64,000 bases of DNA from Paenibacillus sp. YYML68. Its GTDB lineage: Bacteria; Bacillota; Bacilli; Paenibacillales; NBRC-103111. Position numbers and translations under genes: made by a program. The notes below the pieces were generated by a model. That model had not been told where the DNA came from and did not search any database. It was given only the letters and a program-made list of their open reading frames with translations. The stretch is taken from contig NZ_BQYI01000001.1 in the NCBI RefSeq assembly GCF_027923405.1, positions 3,946,501 to 4,010,500 on the forward strand. The letters are read 5' to 3'. Below, one piece after another: positions 33,307 to 44,500 of the stretch (position 1 is its first letter; each line of letters opens with the position of its first letter).

Positions 33307-34461
33307 TCACTTCTCCTGAACCATGCTCACCCATCGATCGGCCGTGCACGACCACGTAAAATGCTCTCTGACCCGCTGTACCGAGCATTCTCCAAGCTGC
33401 CTGGCCAAAGGCTCATCGAGCAGCAGGCGGCTCACCCGTTCCACGATACCCGGTACGATCAGCTCCGGCTCCACGGTGAAGCCCGTTACACCCTCGGCAA
33501 TAATTTCCGGCATCCCTCCAGCCCTCGAGGCGACAACAGGAACGCCCGCGGCCATCGCCTCCACATTGACAAGTCCGAACGCCTCATTGCGCGAGGAAGG
33601 CACGACGAGCACATCCCCGAGTCGAAACCAATCATCCACCTCGTCGTGCGGCACGTAAGGGATGAACCTGACGTTCGCCTTGAAGCCCGCTGCCATCTGC
33701 TGCAGTCGTCGTACATACGGAGTTACTCGGCTTGAGCCATAGTAGGCGCTGCCAACGACGAGCAGCATCGCATTCGGAACCCGGGCTACTATTTCCGGCA
33801 TCGCCTCCAGCAGATGATGAACACCCTTAATTGGAATGAGGCGGCCAACATACACAATTATTTTTTTACCCGTTAAGCCTTGCTTCTCCAGAAACTGCTC
33901 CCGCTTTACCGCCCCCTCCTCTGTCCAGCGGGATACGAAGCGGTCGGGATCGACACCGAGATAGTTGACTTTAATTTTACCCCTTGCCTCCGGTACTCTC
34001 CGGGCGATCTCATTGCCTAGAAATTGGCTGTTCACAATGATGCGGTCCACAGCCGCCAGACATCGGCGCAGCTCCTTGCGCCCCATATGTGGCCTTGAGA
34101 CGAACGTAATCGAATGGAGCGACAGCCAGATCCGTGACTTCGGATGCTTGCGACGCAGCAGCCGTGCGAAGCGAGGCCTATTCTCCACCTGTATGAGTCT
34201 CGGACGCATCGGCTTCAGCAGCCTGCTCACCGACTGGATATATACGCGCGGCGACGGGGCAGGTACACGTCGATAATGAACCCCGTTACAGCGCTCCTTC
34301 GCAGGCCGCAGCCTGCTCTTGCGACCGACAACGACAAGCTTCAGCCGGTTACCGAGACGCCGTGACACCTGCTCGACGACGATCTCTACCGAGCTGCTCT
34401 TCTTCGACGGAATGACGAATGAGCCGGGGGTTACGACAGCTGCATCTAATTTGCGCTTCAT
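33307..34461 (-). CDS. GT4-family glycosyltransferase
   Basis: 384 residues from ATG 34461, which has AAAGGAGTGA upstream; longer frames to 34572 lack a site. GT-B fold: an N-terminal acceptor domain with VIPSKKSSSVEIVVEQVSRR, then IIVYVGRLIPIKGVHHLLEAM, FIPYVPHDEVDDWFRLGDV and the E-x7-E motif SSRNEAFGLVNVEAMAAG. It resembles spore-associated YtcC/CotSA-type GT4 enzymes in domain order, but this is only a general likeness. It lies directly upstream of the repeat-protein gene on the same strand, 121 bases apart, so it may act on that protein. Confidence 0.9.
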   Translation of the reverse strand: MKRKLDAAVVTPGSFVIPSKKSSSVEIVVEQVSRRLGNRLKLVVVGRKSRLRPAKERCNGVHYRRVPAPSPRVYIQSVSRLLKPMRPRLIQVENRPRFARLLRRKHPKSRIWLSLHSITFVSRPHMGRKELRRCLAAVDRIIVNSQFLGNEIARRVPEARGKIKVNYLGVDPDRFVSRWTEEGAVKREQFLEKQGLTGKKIIVYVGRLIPIKGVHHLLEAMPEIVARVPNAMLLVVGSAYYGSSRVTPYVRRLQQMAAGFKANVRFIPYVPHDEVDDWFRLGDVLVVPSSRNEAFGLVNVEAMAAGVPVVASRAGGMPEIIAEGVTGFTVEPELIVPGIVERVSRLLLDEPLARQLGECSVQRVREHFTWSCTADRWVSMVQEK

Positions 34462-34632
34462 AGCACACTCACTCCTTTGTAACCGTAATCCGCTTGCACC
34501 TATCTTATTCAAGATCGGCAGGCTACGGATGGGCCCCCATGCAGGAATAGGCGCTACATGCATACTTTTCACCTATGACGCGTATGAACTAGTGGCAGGC
34601 TGACTGTAATCTATCTACGGATGTGATTCGAT

Positions 34633-35391
34633 ATGAACGAACGATACACGATCTATGAAAGGCAGACAGCAAGAGCATTGCAGCGGTGGGAGAAGGAGCT
34701 GCTGAAGGCACCGGGAATGCTCGAGCGAACGTCGCGATCCGTTCAGCATCGAGTGAACCGTGTCATTCCAGAGAAAGTACACGAAGCGATCACCGTATCA
34801 GTCAAAAGCATCGTGCAAACCGCGCTCTTCACAATGGAATATATGCCTAAGGGAAAGCCTCTCACCGGACTCTCTCTCGCTGCCCGGGACCAACGTGCGG
34901 AGGAGCTGCTCAGCCTGTATAAGAAGGTTGCCGCGGCAGAGGGCGCCGGGACCGGAGCCGGAGGCCTGCTGCTCGGACTCGCCGACTTCCCAATTCTGAT
35001 TGGTATTAAAATGAAGTTTCTATTCGAGCTCGCCCACGTGTACGGCTTCTCCACTCTCGACTACCGCGAGCGCCTGTACATTCTGTATGTGTTCCAGCTC
35101 GCCTTCTGCTCGCAGGTGAAGAAGCATGGTCAATTCCGCATACTTGCCGATTGGCCCCAGCTTGCTCGTCAGCTCCCACCTGCAGAAGCATTCGCCACAC
35201 AAATCAATTGGCGGCAGCTGCAGCAGGAGTATCGTGATACGATCGATTTTCGCAAAATGCTACAGCTCGTCCCCGGCATCGGAGCGATCATTGGGGCTTG
35301 GGCTAATTACGGGCTACTGGAGGAGCTCGGTCAGACGGCCATGCATGCTTATCGCCTTCGATGGCTGCAGCAAAAAGACATCGACGGCTAG
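34633..35391 (+). CDS. EcsC-family protein
   Basis: 252 residues. The EcsC domain covers most of the protein, with the glycine-rich helix AAAEGAGTGAGGLLLGLADFP followed by ILIGIKMKFLFELAHVYG and a C-terminal hydrophobic VPGIGAIIGAWANYGLLEELG. EcsC is associated with the Ecs ABC transporter in Bacillus, yet stand-alone members like this one are common and of unknown function. No ecsAB genes are adjacent. It is divergent from the glycosyltransferase gene. Confidence 0.88.
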   Translation: MNERYTIYERQTARALQRWEKELLKAPGMLERTSRSVQHRVNRVIPEKVHEAITVSVKSIVQTALFTMEYMPKGKPLTGLSLAARDQRAEELLSLYKKVAAAEGAGTGAGGLLLGLADFPILIGIKMKFLFELAHVYGFSTLDYRERLYILYVFQLAFCSQVKKHGQFRILADWPQLARQLPPAEAFATQINWRQLQQEYRDTIDFRKMLQLVPGIGAIIGAWANYGLLEELGQTAMHAYRLRWLQQKDIDG

Positions 35392-35444
35392 CCGCAGCTG
35401 TGCAGCAAGCAAGCTCGCCTCTTGTGTCATGAACGTTTACTGTC

Positions 35445-35473
35445 TTGACACCTACCTGACATTGTACTATCTT
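35445..35473 (+). promoter_or_regulatory. Sigma-A promoter of the MarR-family gene
   Basis: A perfect -35 TTGACA (35445-35450), a 17-base spacer and a -10 TATCTT (4 of 6) at 35468-35473. The palindrome at 35469-35484 overlaps the -10. Confidence 0.65.
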
Positions 35474-35484
35474 CAATTAAAGAT
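35469..35484. promoter_or_regulatory. Palindromic operator candidate for the MarR-family regulator
   Basis: ATCTTCAATTAAAGAT is an inverted repeat with ATCTT/AAGAT arms around AATT. It overlaps the -10 and lies 31 bases before the start of the MarR gene, consistent with autorepression. Its form recalls MhqR-type operators. Confidence 0.6.
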
Positions 35485-35515
35485 TGATGTACTGAACAGA
35501 AAGGTGATGCCAGTC

Positions 35516-35965
35516 ATGCCGAACGATCAAGACGAATCGCTGCACTTGTTTGTTGTTCTGGCACGTGCGTATGAATGGGTAGCTGCACATGCGGAGCGCG
35601 ACATCAAGCGCCATGGACTGAATACAACCGAGTATGGCGTGCTGGAGCTGCTGTATCATAAGGGTCCCCATCCACTTCAGCAAATTGGTGAAAAAATATT
35701 AATGTCAAGCGGCAACATTACGTACGTCGTTGACAAGCTGGAGCGTAAAGGTCTTGTCGTTCGCAAGCCTTGTCACGCCGACCGTCGCGTCAGCTATGCA
35801 GACATTACAGAGACCGGCATCGCATTCTTGAACGATGCGTTCCCGTATCACAGGCAAGTCGTCGCGACAGCTGTTGCCGGTCTGACTGCCGATGAGAAGC
35901 AGCAGGCGATCGCTCTCCTGAAGAAGCTCGGATACAGCGCCAAGGAAAGCTATAAGCAAGCCTAG
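35516..35965 (+). CDS. MarR-family transcriptional regulator, MhqR-like
   Basis: 149 residues from ATG 35516; the in-frame ATG at 35507 is too close to the AAAGGTG ribosome site. A winged helix with NTTEYGVLELLYHKGPHPLQQIGEKILMSSGNITYVVDKLE and the wing DRRVSYADITETG. The HPLQQIGEKIL and ITYVVDKLE segments resemble B. subtilis MhqR, a repressor of quinone-detoxification genes. If so, exporter or enzyme genes nearby could be targets, but no quinone dioxygenase or azoreductase lies in the window. A palindrome over its -10 suggests autorepression. The specific MhqR assignment is tentative. Confidence 0.88.
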   Translation: MPNDQDESLHLFVVLARAYEWVAAHAERDIKRHGLNTTEYGVLELLYHKGPHPLQQIGEKILMSSGNITYVVDKLERKGLVVRKPCHADRRVSYADITETGIAFLNDAFPYHRQVVATAVAGLTADEKQQAIALLKKLGYSAKESYKQA

Positions 35966-36088
35966 CTCCATCCCGTACCACCTATCAGCTATGAAGTCGG
36001 GATATGTATTGCGTTGCAAGGCTTCTTGTGTCAAGATAATCGTGAGCTGCAATTAGACTTATAAGAAAACAGGTGAACTTGAATCCCC

Positions 36089-36886
36089 ATGAAAAAGACG
36101 ATATTTCGGCTGTTAACCGAGCTTTCCTCGCGCAAGTCTATATCCCGGCTGACAGGGGCCATTGCCAAGTCCAAGGCGAGCCGCTCCTTCATCCCCCGCT
36201 TCGCCAAAACGTACGGCATTCGCATTGAGGACGCCGAGAAGCAGCTGCATGAATACGGTTCGTTGAACGATTTCTTTACACGTCGGCTGAAGCCCGGACT
36301 ACGCCCCATCGATACGACCGAGCATGCTGTCGTCAGCCCCGTTGATGCGCTCATTACCGGAATGGGCGTCATTCAGGATGGCACGATGCTGCAGGTGAAG
36401 GGGCAGGATTACACGATCGCCGAGCTGCTGAACAACAGCCCGCGGCAAGTGAATTACAAGCACGGCTTCTTCTACGTATTGTACTTGAGCCCGACTGATT
36501 ACCATCGCATACACACCCCGACATCGGGCAAGATTGTGGAGAAGGAGCACGTCCCAGGCAAGGTGTATCCGGTCAACGAATTCGGTCTCCGTCACATGCG
36601 ACGGGTGCTGAGCCGTAACGAACGACTGATCACGTACATCCAGCACGGCTCCGGTGAGGTCGCGGTCGTCAAGGTCGGAGCACTCAATGTCAGCTCGATC
36701 CAGTACGTCTCTCCGCTTCCTGATCAAGTGCAAGCTGGCGATGAGCTCGCTTACTTCGAGTTCGGCTCTACCGTCGTGCTGCTTATGGAGAATGGTACGT
36801 ATTCAAGCCGTCCAGAGCTCCAGGTCGGTTCACGAGTCCGAATGGGCGAAGCGCTGGGCTCGCTTAAGCCTTCTTCGACCAATTAA
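36089..36886 (+). CDS. psd: Phosphatidylserine decarboxylase
   Basis: 265 residues, the normal length for the short bacterial form. The precursor cleaves itself at the G-S bond in FEFGSTVVLL to make the pyruvoyl-bearing alpha chain; this site is present near residue 226. LSPTDYHRIHTPTSGKI holds the conserved His, and ALNVSSI and YFEFGST are family hallmarks. It converts phosphatidylserine to phosphatidylethanolamine at the membrane. No pssA gene is adjacent, although the two are often paired. It precedes an MFS gene by 42 bases, so the two may be co-transcribed. Confidence 0.94.
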   Translation: MKKTIFRLLTELSSRKSISRLTGAIAKSKASRSFIPRFAKTYGIRIEDAEKQLHEYGSLNDFFTRRLKPGLRPIDTTEHAVVSPVDALITGMGVIQDGTMLQVKGQDYTIAELLNNSPRQVNYKHGFFYVLYLSPTDYHRIHTPTSGKIVEKEHVPGKVYPVNEFGLRHMRRVLSRNERLITYIQHGSGEVAVVKVGALNVSSIQYVSPLPDQVQAGDELAYFEFGSTVVLLMENGTYSSRPELQVGSRVRMGEALGSLKPSSTN

Positions 36887-36928
36887 GAGAGACTTGCCAC
36901 TCTATGGCAGAAAAAGAGGTGCAGTGCT

Positions 36929-38209
36929 GTGAGTGCGCATACAGAGATCGTCAAGCAAGACCGAGGAGCTTCCGCGGCTCAATCGTCACACCAGCCTCAA
37001 CAGGCCGACGTGAAGCCTACGGTCTTCCGGATCTTATTCGCAATTAGTCTCGTCCACTTGTTCAACGACACGATTCAGTCGATCATTCCCGCCATCCTGC
37101 CGATCTTGAAGGATACGATGAAGCTGACGTACACACAGTCAGGCATCATCGTATTCATGCTTAACATGACAGCCTCTGTCATGCAGCCTCTGATCGGCCT
37201 GTATGCAGACCGAAGACCGATGCCCTATATGTTGCCGATCGGTATGGGCTTCACGTTCTTCGGTGTACTCGGTATCGCGCTCGCTCCGAATTACGGCATG
37301 GTGCTGCTGTCGGTCATATTGATCGGTCTTGGCTCCGCCGTCTTCCATCCCGAAGGCTCCAGAGTCGCCTTCATGGCTGGAGGCTCGCGCCGCGGGCTTG
37401 CGCAGTCGATCTTCCAGGTCGGCGGCAATTCCGGACAATCGCTCGCATCGGTCATGACCGCGATCATATTCGCCCCTCTCGGACAGCTCGGGGCTATCTG
37501 GTTCACTGCGATCGCAGCCATCGCCATCGTCGTCCAGCTCTATATTGCACGCTGGTATGACCGATATTTGACGCTCAATCCTCCCTCGCAGCGTAAGAGT
37601 GGCTCGCGAGGCATGAGCTTGCAGCGCAAACGCCAGATTAAGCTGGCGATCGGACTGCTGCTGTTTCTCATTTTTGCACGTTCGTGGTACCACGCAGGAA
37701 TTACCATTTATTATCCATTTCAACTCATGGACCAATTCGCCATTACGCTAGAGCAAGCCCAAATTTATATCTTCTTATTCGCCGCAGCTGGTGCGGTCGG
37801 TACGTTCTTCGGCGGTCCGCTCTCCGATCGGTTCGGCCGACGCAACATGATCTTCTTCTCGATGCTAGGCTCAGCACCGCTCGCGCTGCTGCTGCCTTAC
37901 GCTTCATCCGGCTGGGCCTATGTCATTATGCTGGTTAACGGCTTCATCATCTTATCCAGCTTCTCGGTTACGGTCGTATACGCTCAGGAGCTCATTCCAG
38001 GCAAGGTGGGTACGGTGTCTGGTCTCACGATCGGCTTCGCCTTCGGTCTTGGCGCCCTCGGCGCACTCGCCCTCGGACGTCTCGCCGACGTCTATGAGCT
38101 GGAGGCCGTCATGCTTGCGGTCAGCTTCCTGCCGCTGCTCGGCCTGCTCACCTTATTCCTGCCGAGCGACAAGACGCTTAAGGCATGGACGCAGGAGGCA
38201 GAGCAGTAG
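36929..38209 (+). CDS. MFS transporter, fosmidomycin-resistance (Fsr)-like
   Basis: 426 residues from a GTG start (AGAGGTG seven bases upstream). About twelve membrane helices in two six-helix halves, separated by a basic cytoplasmic loop near residues 205-235. LVHLFNDTIQSIIPAILP at the first helix is characteristic of Fsr-type exporters. Cytoplasmic-loop motifs include GLYADRRPMP and the second-half motif GGPLSDRFGRR. It should be a proton-driven drug exporter; the substrate is inferred only by family. It is followed by a strong terminator. Confidence 0.9.
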   Translation: MSAHTEIVKQDRGASAAQSSHQPQQADVKPTVFRILFAISLVHLFNDTIQSIIPAILPILKDTMKLTYTQSGIIVFMLNMTASVMQPLIGLYADRRPMPYMLPIGMGFTFFGVLGIALAPNYGMVLLSVILIGLGSAVFHPEGSRVAFMAGGSRRGLAQSIFQVGGNSGQSLASVMTAIIFAPLGQLGAIWFTAIAAIAIVVQLYIARWYDRYLTLNPPSQRKSGSRGMSLQRKRQIKLAIGLLLFLIFARSWYHAGITIYYPFQLMDQFAITLEQAQIYIFLFAAAGAVGTFFGGPLSDRFGRRNMIFFSMLGSAPLALLLPYASSGWAYVIMLVNGFIILSSFSVTVVYAQELIPGKVGTVSGLTIGFAFGLGALGALALGRLADVYELEAVMLAVSFLPLLGLLTLFLPSDKTLKAWTQEAEQ

Positions 38210-38220
38210 AGCTTTTAACA

Positions 38221-38258
38221 AAAATGGTTCCTTGCCGATAGGCAGGAACCATTTTTTT
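38221..38258 (+). terminator. Terminator after the MFS gene
   Basis: A strong hairpin (AAAATGGTTCCTTGCC / GGCAGGAACCATTTT with one bulge) with a 4-base loop and a seven-T tail on the plus strand, 12 bases after the stop codon. Confidence 0.92.
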
Positions 38259-38477
38259 ACAACAAATGTCTACAACAGGCTCCGGGTTATGTGTCGGGAT
38301 GAGGGGTGCTGCTCCCTCAGCGCTTCCTTGGAACGTTATCCCCTTTGCTCAGGATGGGACTAGTGGGTGAGAGAGGCTTGTCAGGCTTGTCAGTCTCCTC
38401 GTATACATAAAGCAGCCTTGTCGCTGACTTGGCACAGACCTAACGCTGACCTGTTCGTTGGACCTAGATCAACATAG

Positions 38478-38511
38478 CAAAGAGGGAGCTGCCACTCAGG
38501 CAGCTCCCTCT
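38478..38511 (-). terminator. Terminator after the giant nucleotidase gene
   Basis: A 13-bp perfect stem (AGAGGGAGCTGCC / GGCAGCTCCCTCT) with a 5-base loop, about 40 bases beyond the stop codon at 38552. The minus-strand tail (TTGCTATGTT) is only moderately T-rich. The remaining bases between 38260 and 38470 show no gene. Confidence 0.7.
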
Positions 38512-38551
38512 CTATTGCTGTTATCATGCTTATACGATTCTAGAACAGATA

Positions 38552-41500
38552 TTAGTTGATGAACCCTACGTGCTGCAGCAATCGCTTCAGCATAACCGTC
38601 GCTTCAGCGCGGGAAGCTTGCTTCTCCGGCTGGAACTGGTTCGACTCGTTGCCTTGAACGATGCCAGCAGTCGCATTGACAGCAACCGCCTCGACCGCCC
38701 AGCTCTGAATCTTACCGCCATCTGCGAACTTAGCAGCTACCGTAGCATCGCCTGCTGCGCGCTTGCCCGCTGCAGTGATCGCTCTACTGATCATGACAGC
38801 CATCTGCTCACGTGTAATCGTAGCATTCGGACGGAACGTACCGTCCTCGAAGCCATCGACGAGACCCGCCTTCATCGCTGCGCCAAGCGCACCAGCAAAC
38901 CACTCGTTGCCCGTCACATCGTTCAGACCAGACAACGTAGCCTTGCTCTCCTTAAGACCCAGCGCACGGACGAGCAGCGCCGCGAATTCAGCGCGAGTGA
39001 TGCTGCTGTCTGGAGCGAATGTCGTCTCTGTCTGCCCCTTCACGACCAGCTTGGAGGCTAACAGCTCCACATCTGTCTGCGACCAGTGACCGTTCAGATC
39101 ACTGAACGTTTTATTTGCTTTTACAACCGTGTACGTACTGTTCGAGTTACGCTTCATCTGCACGACCGTCTTGCCGTCCACGACCTCGAATACAGCTGGA
39201 ACGAAGCTGAACTCCTGCGTTGCCGGGTCGAAGACGACTGCTGTTGCTTCGGAGCCGTTCACCGGCTTCTGAATCGTGAGCGAGCGTGTCACATAGATGT
39301 TGCCGAAGTCATTCACTTCCGTTGTGCTGCTGCCAGCTTCCGCTGTAATCGTGAAGCTTACGGCTTCGGCCAATAGCTCAACACCCGTTTGTGAAGCGGA
39401 CGATTGCACCTGCTGTGCTTCTGCGCCCGTTACTTCTTCGATCTTCACACTGATCGTCACTTGATCCGCAGTTGTGCCTAGTGCTGCCGCAAGCGTATCG
39501 ACCTTCAGAATGCTGAGTGGAAGATCATACGACTTGCCGTCCGCGTTGATCTGAATCACAGCACCAGCAGTGCTAGCGGCCGCGCTCTTGAGTGCATCAG
39601 CAGGAAGCGCAACCTTCGCAGCACCTTCAACATTGCTGAGCTGAATGACTGCTATCTTGCCTGCATTGCTGCTGCTCAGCTGCTCGAATGCCTTCGTCAG
39701 CGTAGCCGCGTCAACCTCCAACTTCGTCACCACTTGACCGTTCGCCTCTGTTTCCTTCTTCACCGACTTCTCGTCGAACTTCAGCTCTACGCCCTTAGAG
39801 GTCACTTCAGTCGGAACTTCAGGCGTCGTGCTCGGTTGACCACTTGTACCACCCGAAGTATTCGTGTTCGGCGTGCTCTCGCTATCGCTGTCCGTCGTTA
39901 CCGTTATAGTAGGACCGTCAGTCGTTACGTGTCCCGCAGCATCTACCGCTTGTACAGTGAACTTGTACGTTGTAGACGAAGATAGGTTGTCCACTGTTAC
40001 ACTGTATACAGAACCTGCTACGGTCTTGATCAGATTCGTGCCATTGAATACTTTGTAATCTGTAACTGCGACGTTATCTGTTGCCTTCGACCAAGTCAGC
40101 TGCAAGCTGGAGGTCGAAATGTTCGAAGCCGTTAGCGACTTGTTGCTCGGCCATACTGGCGGAGTCAAGTCTTGACCCTTCAAGTCTACGATGCGCCCTT
40201 CGACTTGCGGGCTCACCGAACTAAATTTCGCCAAGTAATCGACGAATACTTGATAATCGACCTCGAACAATTCGTAGAAGCGGCCTTCGCTCTTCGCCTG
40301 CTTCATCATCGTGTAGCCGTCACCGCCGTCAGCCAGGAAGGCGTTTGTAGCGACGATGTAATAAGCGTTTGGATCAATATTCGTGTAGCCGGTATCGGTC
40401 TTCACTTGAACACTTACAATACGCTCTCCTGCAGGCTTCGATGAATCATAGGTGAACTTCATGCCGGATACTTGCGGGAAGCGTCCTTCCTTCAGCTCCA
40501 CCTTAGCTACACCGTGCTCCAGTGCATCAATCACTTCTTGACCAGTCATCTTCAGACCGACCAGCAGATTGCCGAACGGCATCACAGTCATTACTTGACC
40601 GAGATTGATATCGCCTGCTGGAATCGACTCACGGATTCCGCCGCCATTCTGAATCGCAAGGGTCGCCGGAACGCCCATCTCACGTGCCCTAGACACCATA
40701 CCGTCTGTGATCAGGTTGCCGAGGTTCGTTTCACGGACACGTACATTGTCTCGCACACCATCGAGCACGACACTCGTTTTACCTACGATCTCCTTGCGTA
40801 GCTGCTCGAGCTCAGCTGCGTATACCGCCAGCTTCGCCTTAGCTACTGCATCTTCAGCGAATGGCTTCGCCGCCGACTTACCCAAGTCAACCAGCTTGCC
40901 ATTCCACGACTTCAGCACGCCATCAGGAGTGAATACGACATCAAGCAGTCCGAGATATTTGTTATAATCCTCGCCCTGTACAATCAGCACAGGCTCCGTC
41001 TTCTGAATAACGACTGGCACATTAAGCTTCGTATGGCTGTGACCGCCTACGATGACGTCAATGCCTGTAACGGTGTTCGCAAGTACCTTATCGAACTCAT
41101 AGCCAAGGTGCGTGACCGCGATAATTTTGTTAATACCTGCTGCCTGAAGCTGCTGCACAGTCTGTTGCGCCTTATCCAAATAATTCTCGAACGTGATGTT
41201 CGCGCCCGGAGACGACAGGAACGCGGTATCCTCCGTCGTTAAGCCGAATACGCCGACCTTATGTCCATAGACATCCAGAATGATCGATGAATAAATATGT
41301 CCATCCTTCGCCGGCTTGCCGATTTCGTTGCGGACGTATCCACTTAGCAGCGGCTCTTGTCCGAAGTCAACGTTCGAGCTGACGAATGGGAACTTCGCAC
41401 CTTTGACGAAGTCTGCCAGCACCTGCGGCCCCTTGTCAAACTCATGGTTACCAAACGTCATTGCGTCGTAGTCGAGCATATTCATAAATTCGAGGTCAGC

Positions 41501-44500
41501 CTGACCCAAGAACTTATTGAAGTACAGTGTACCCGAGAATACGTCACCCGCATCAAGCAATACAGAATTACGTGTCTCTTGACGCAGCTCGCGAACAGCC
41601 GTTACTTTACGCGGTACATTGTCCAGGTTCGCATGCGTGTCGTTGGAGTACATGATACGCAGCGATGCGTCGCCATTCGGGTCCTCCACTTGACGAATAC
41701 GGCCTTCAGCCACGTAGCTAACCGGACCGTTATAATTTTTCACAAAGTTCACCGTTGCTTGCAGATCCTCTGGACCTTGAACAGGATTTTGGCCCAGCGT
41801 ATGAATCCGTACATATCGGTCCGATGTATTCGTGAACATGAAGCTGTTGACCACTACCGTATAGGTTGCATTCGGGTCAAGCGGTGTACCGTCTGGAAGC
41901 GTCAGGTCAATGACCTTGCGTGTATTCCCTACCACTGCCCAAGTATAACGGAAGCCGCCAATGTGCGAGTCTGGTCCGAATACCGGATTCGTTCCAAGCA
42001 GAGGCTCTACAATCTCCTTCATCTGAGCCCCCGTCACCTCTACCTTAATGAGCGTATTGTTGAATGGCTGAATCTTGTACAGCTCTTCCCACGTAATGTC
42101 CCCGACATTCAGCGTATCGCGTACGCCTCCGCCGTTCATGAGCGCAAAGTCTGCATTCATCTCCGCTCTCATCGCGTCAGCAATCAAGTTACCGAGCGGC
42201 TTATCGCCATACACACCGATCCCAAGTCCCGGATAATCCTTGCCCATATCCTTCGCATTGTAACCAACCACCTGCTGAAGCTGAGAACCTGCCAGTTGGT
42301 GGTAATGATCGATAATGCCCTGTACATGGACATCTGCATCTACGGTGCGGAGGTTGTACAGAATCTCCGCTGTCTTCGACACGACGTCGCCCGTTTCCCG
42401 GCTAATCTCAAGATCTACGTCCATCAGCGCCTTGCTGTATTCCCATGCGGAAACAACTAGCTTGCCGTCAACCTCGCCCTTCACTTCCTTATGGTTGTGT
42501 GCGGCGAAGATAACGTCTACCTCATCGTCGATCTTATTGGCCAGATCAACCGCTTCACCGGTCAATGTATTGTGCGCATCCGCATCAGCAGCCATATGTG
42601 CGAGCACGATGATCGCCTTCACACCTTGGTCCTTCAGCTCGCTAACCGCGAGATTGACTTCTTCGACAGCGTCCGTAAATACGAGGTCCTGTATGCCTGT
42701 TGGAATGACGATATGAGGCGTGCTCTCGGTGACGACACCGATGAAGCCGACCTTCACACCTTCAACTTCCTTCACGACATACGGCTTGAACGCATGCTTA
42801 TTCGTTGACTTGTAGCGTACGTTCGCTCCAAGAATCGGGAATTCCATTCCCTTATACGTCGGGGAGCCCTTCCCATCCGGATGAGCGCCGCCCTCAGCAA
42901 GACGAATCAGCTCATTGGTGCCTTCGTCAAATTCATGGTTGCCGACCGCGCCGATATCGAAGCCGATCTGGTTCAGCACTTCGATGGTAGGCTCGTCCTG
43001 GAACAGTGCGGATAATGGCGGGCTTGCCCCTACCATATCGCCGGAATGGACTAACAGCGTGTTCGGGTTCGTCGCTCTCTTCGCTGCGATATGTGTAGCC
43101 AGGAACTGCATACCGCCGAGGTCTTTATCCTTATGACCATCGCCGTCCAAGTCTTTATTAATACCGGAGTCCTTCTCGTTGAACTTGACGTCAATATAAC
43201 CGTGTAAGTCGTTCACGCCAAGAATTTGTAGCTTGATATGACCTTGCGGCGGCGTTGTACCTAGCAGATCAATCTGCGCCACGATCGGATCGTGATCGGA
43301 TACGCGCCCCTTGGACGGCGAGAAGTCTGCGTTCAGGTGAACGATGTCGACTTCCGATTTGGCCGTCAAGTTTTTGCTGACTAGGATATGATCCAGCGCC
43401 TGTGAATTACCGTCGAACGTATACGTGTAGCGCTCGCCCTGCGGCAGCGTATCGATCAGGTTATCCAGCTCATTGCCCTTCAAGATCGTTACCGTCTGGG
43501 TGAACTGGAAGTCATTCAAGTCACCCACTACGACGATGTTCGCCTTCGGGTTCGCTGTCATGACATTTTTCACAAAGCCATTCACAACTGTAGCGATCTG
43601 ATGACGCTGTACCTCGCTGGAGAGCACCGGAGGCTGTACCTTGCCGAATGGACCGTTGTCTCCGCCCTTGGAATTGAAGTGAGCCGCAACGACGATAACC
43701 TTCTCACCGCGGAATTCGAACTGTGCCGCTACAGGCTTACGCGAGCTATTGTAGGCACTGTTCGTCGGATCGATGCGTCCTGGATTGTAGGTCAGCTGAC
43801 CTGTAGCAGCATCGTAGGCAACCGCAGTCGTCGCATTGCCCCTCGCATTGCTCACGCTGCCCGACAGTGTGACACGAGCCGGATTGTACAGGAAGCCTAC
43901 GCGGATGTTACCGCCAGGTGCGCCGCCGTCCTTCTTGTTCTCAGGGGCCACATCCGTGTAGAGGTAATCTGGACCTCCCTTTGCTTTGATCGCGTCGATC
44001 AAGGCCTTGGCACCTAGGTCGGCTTCGACCGTGCCATCATCCGTTTCTCCGTTGTTATCCTGCATCTCGACGACGCCGATAATGTCCGGTGCCTTCAGGC
44101 TATTCACGAACGAGTCCGCAAGCTTGTTAATCTTGACATCCCCAACGCCAGGATAGAAGTTCTCAATGTTATAGGTTGCAACCGTAAGCTTGTTGTCATC
44201 CTTCGTGATGGTGGACGTCTCTTGCTGTACCGTACTGCTCTGAATGGCTGGCAGACTGTTCTGAGCCGGAATAACCTTGTAATTACCGAAGTTATAACCG
44301 ATCACACCTGTAATCGGTGCAGCGAATGTATCGCCTGTGCTTACCTCTTGACCTGGATTGCCATAGGCGAGTAGCAAGCGCTGTGGATTGAAGTGACCCG
44401 CTTCCTTCAGTACGAGGCCGCCTGCAGGCGTCAACACTTCGTTGCCGTCATTCTCCACGCGAGTCGGAATGTTGTACAGCATCGAGCTATCTGTGCCGCT

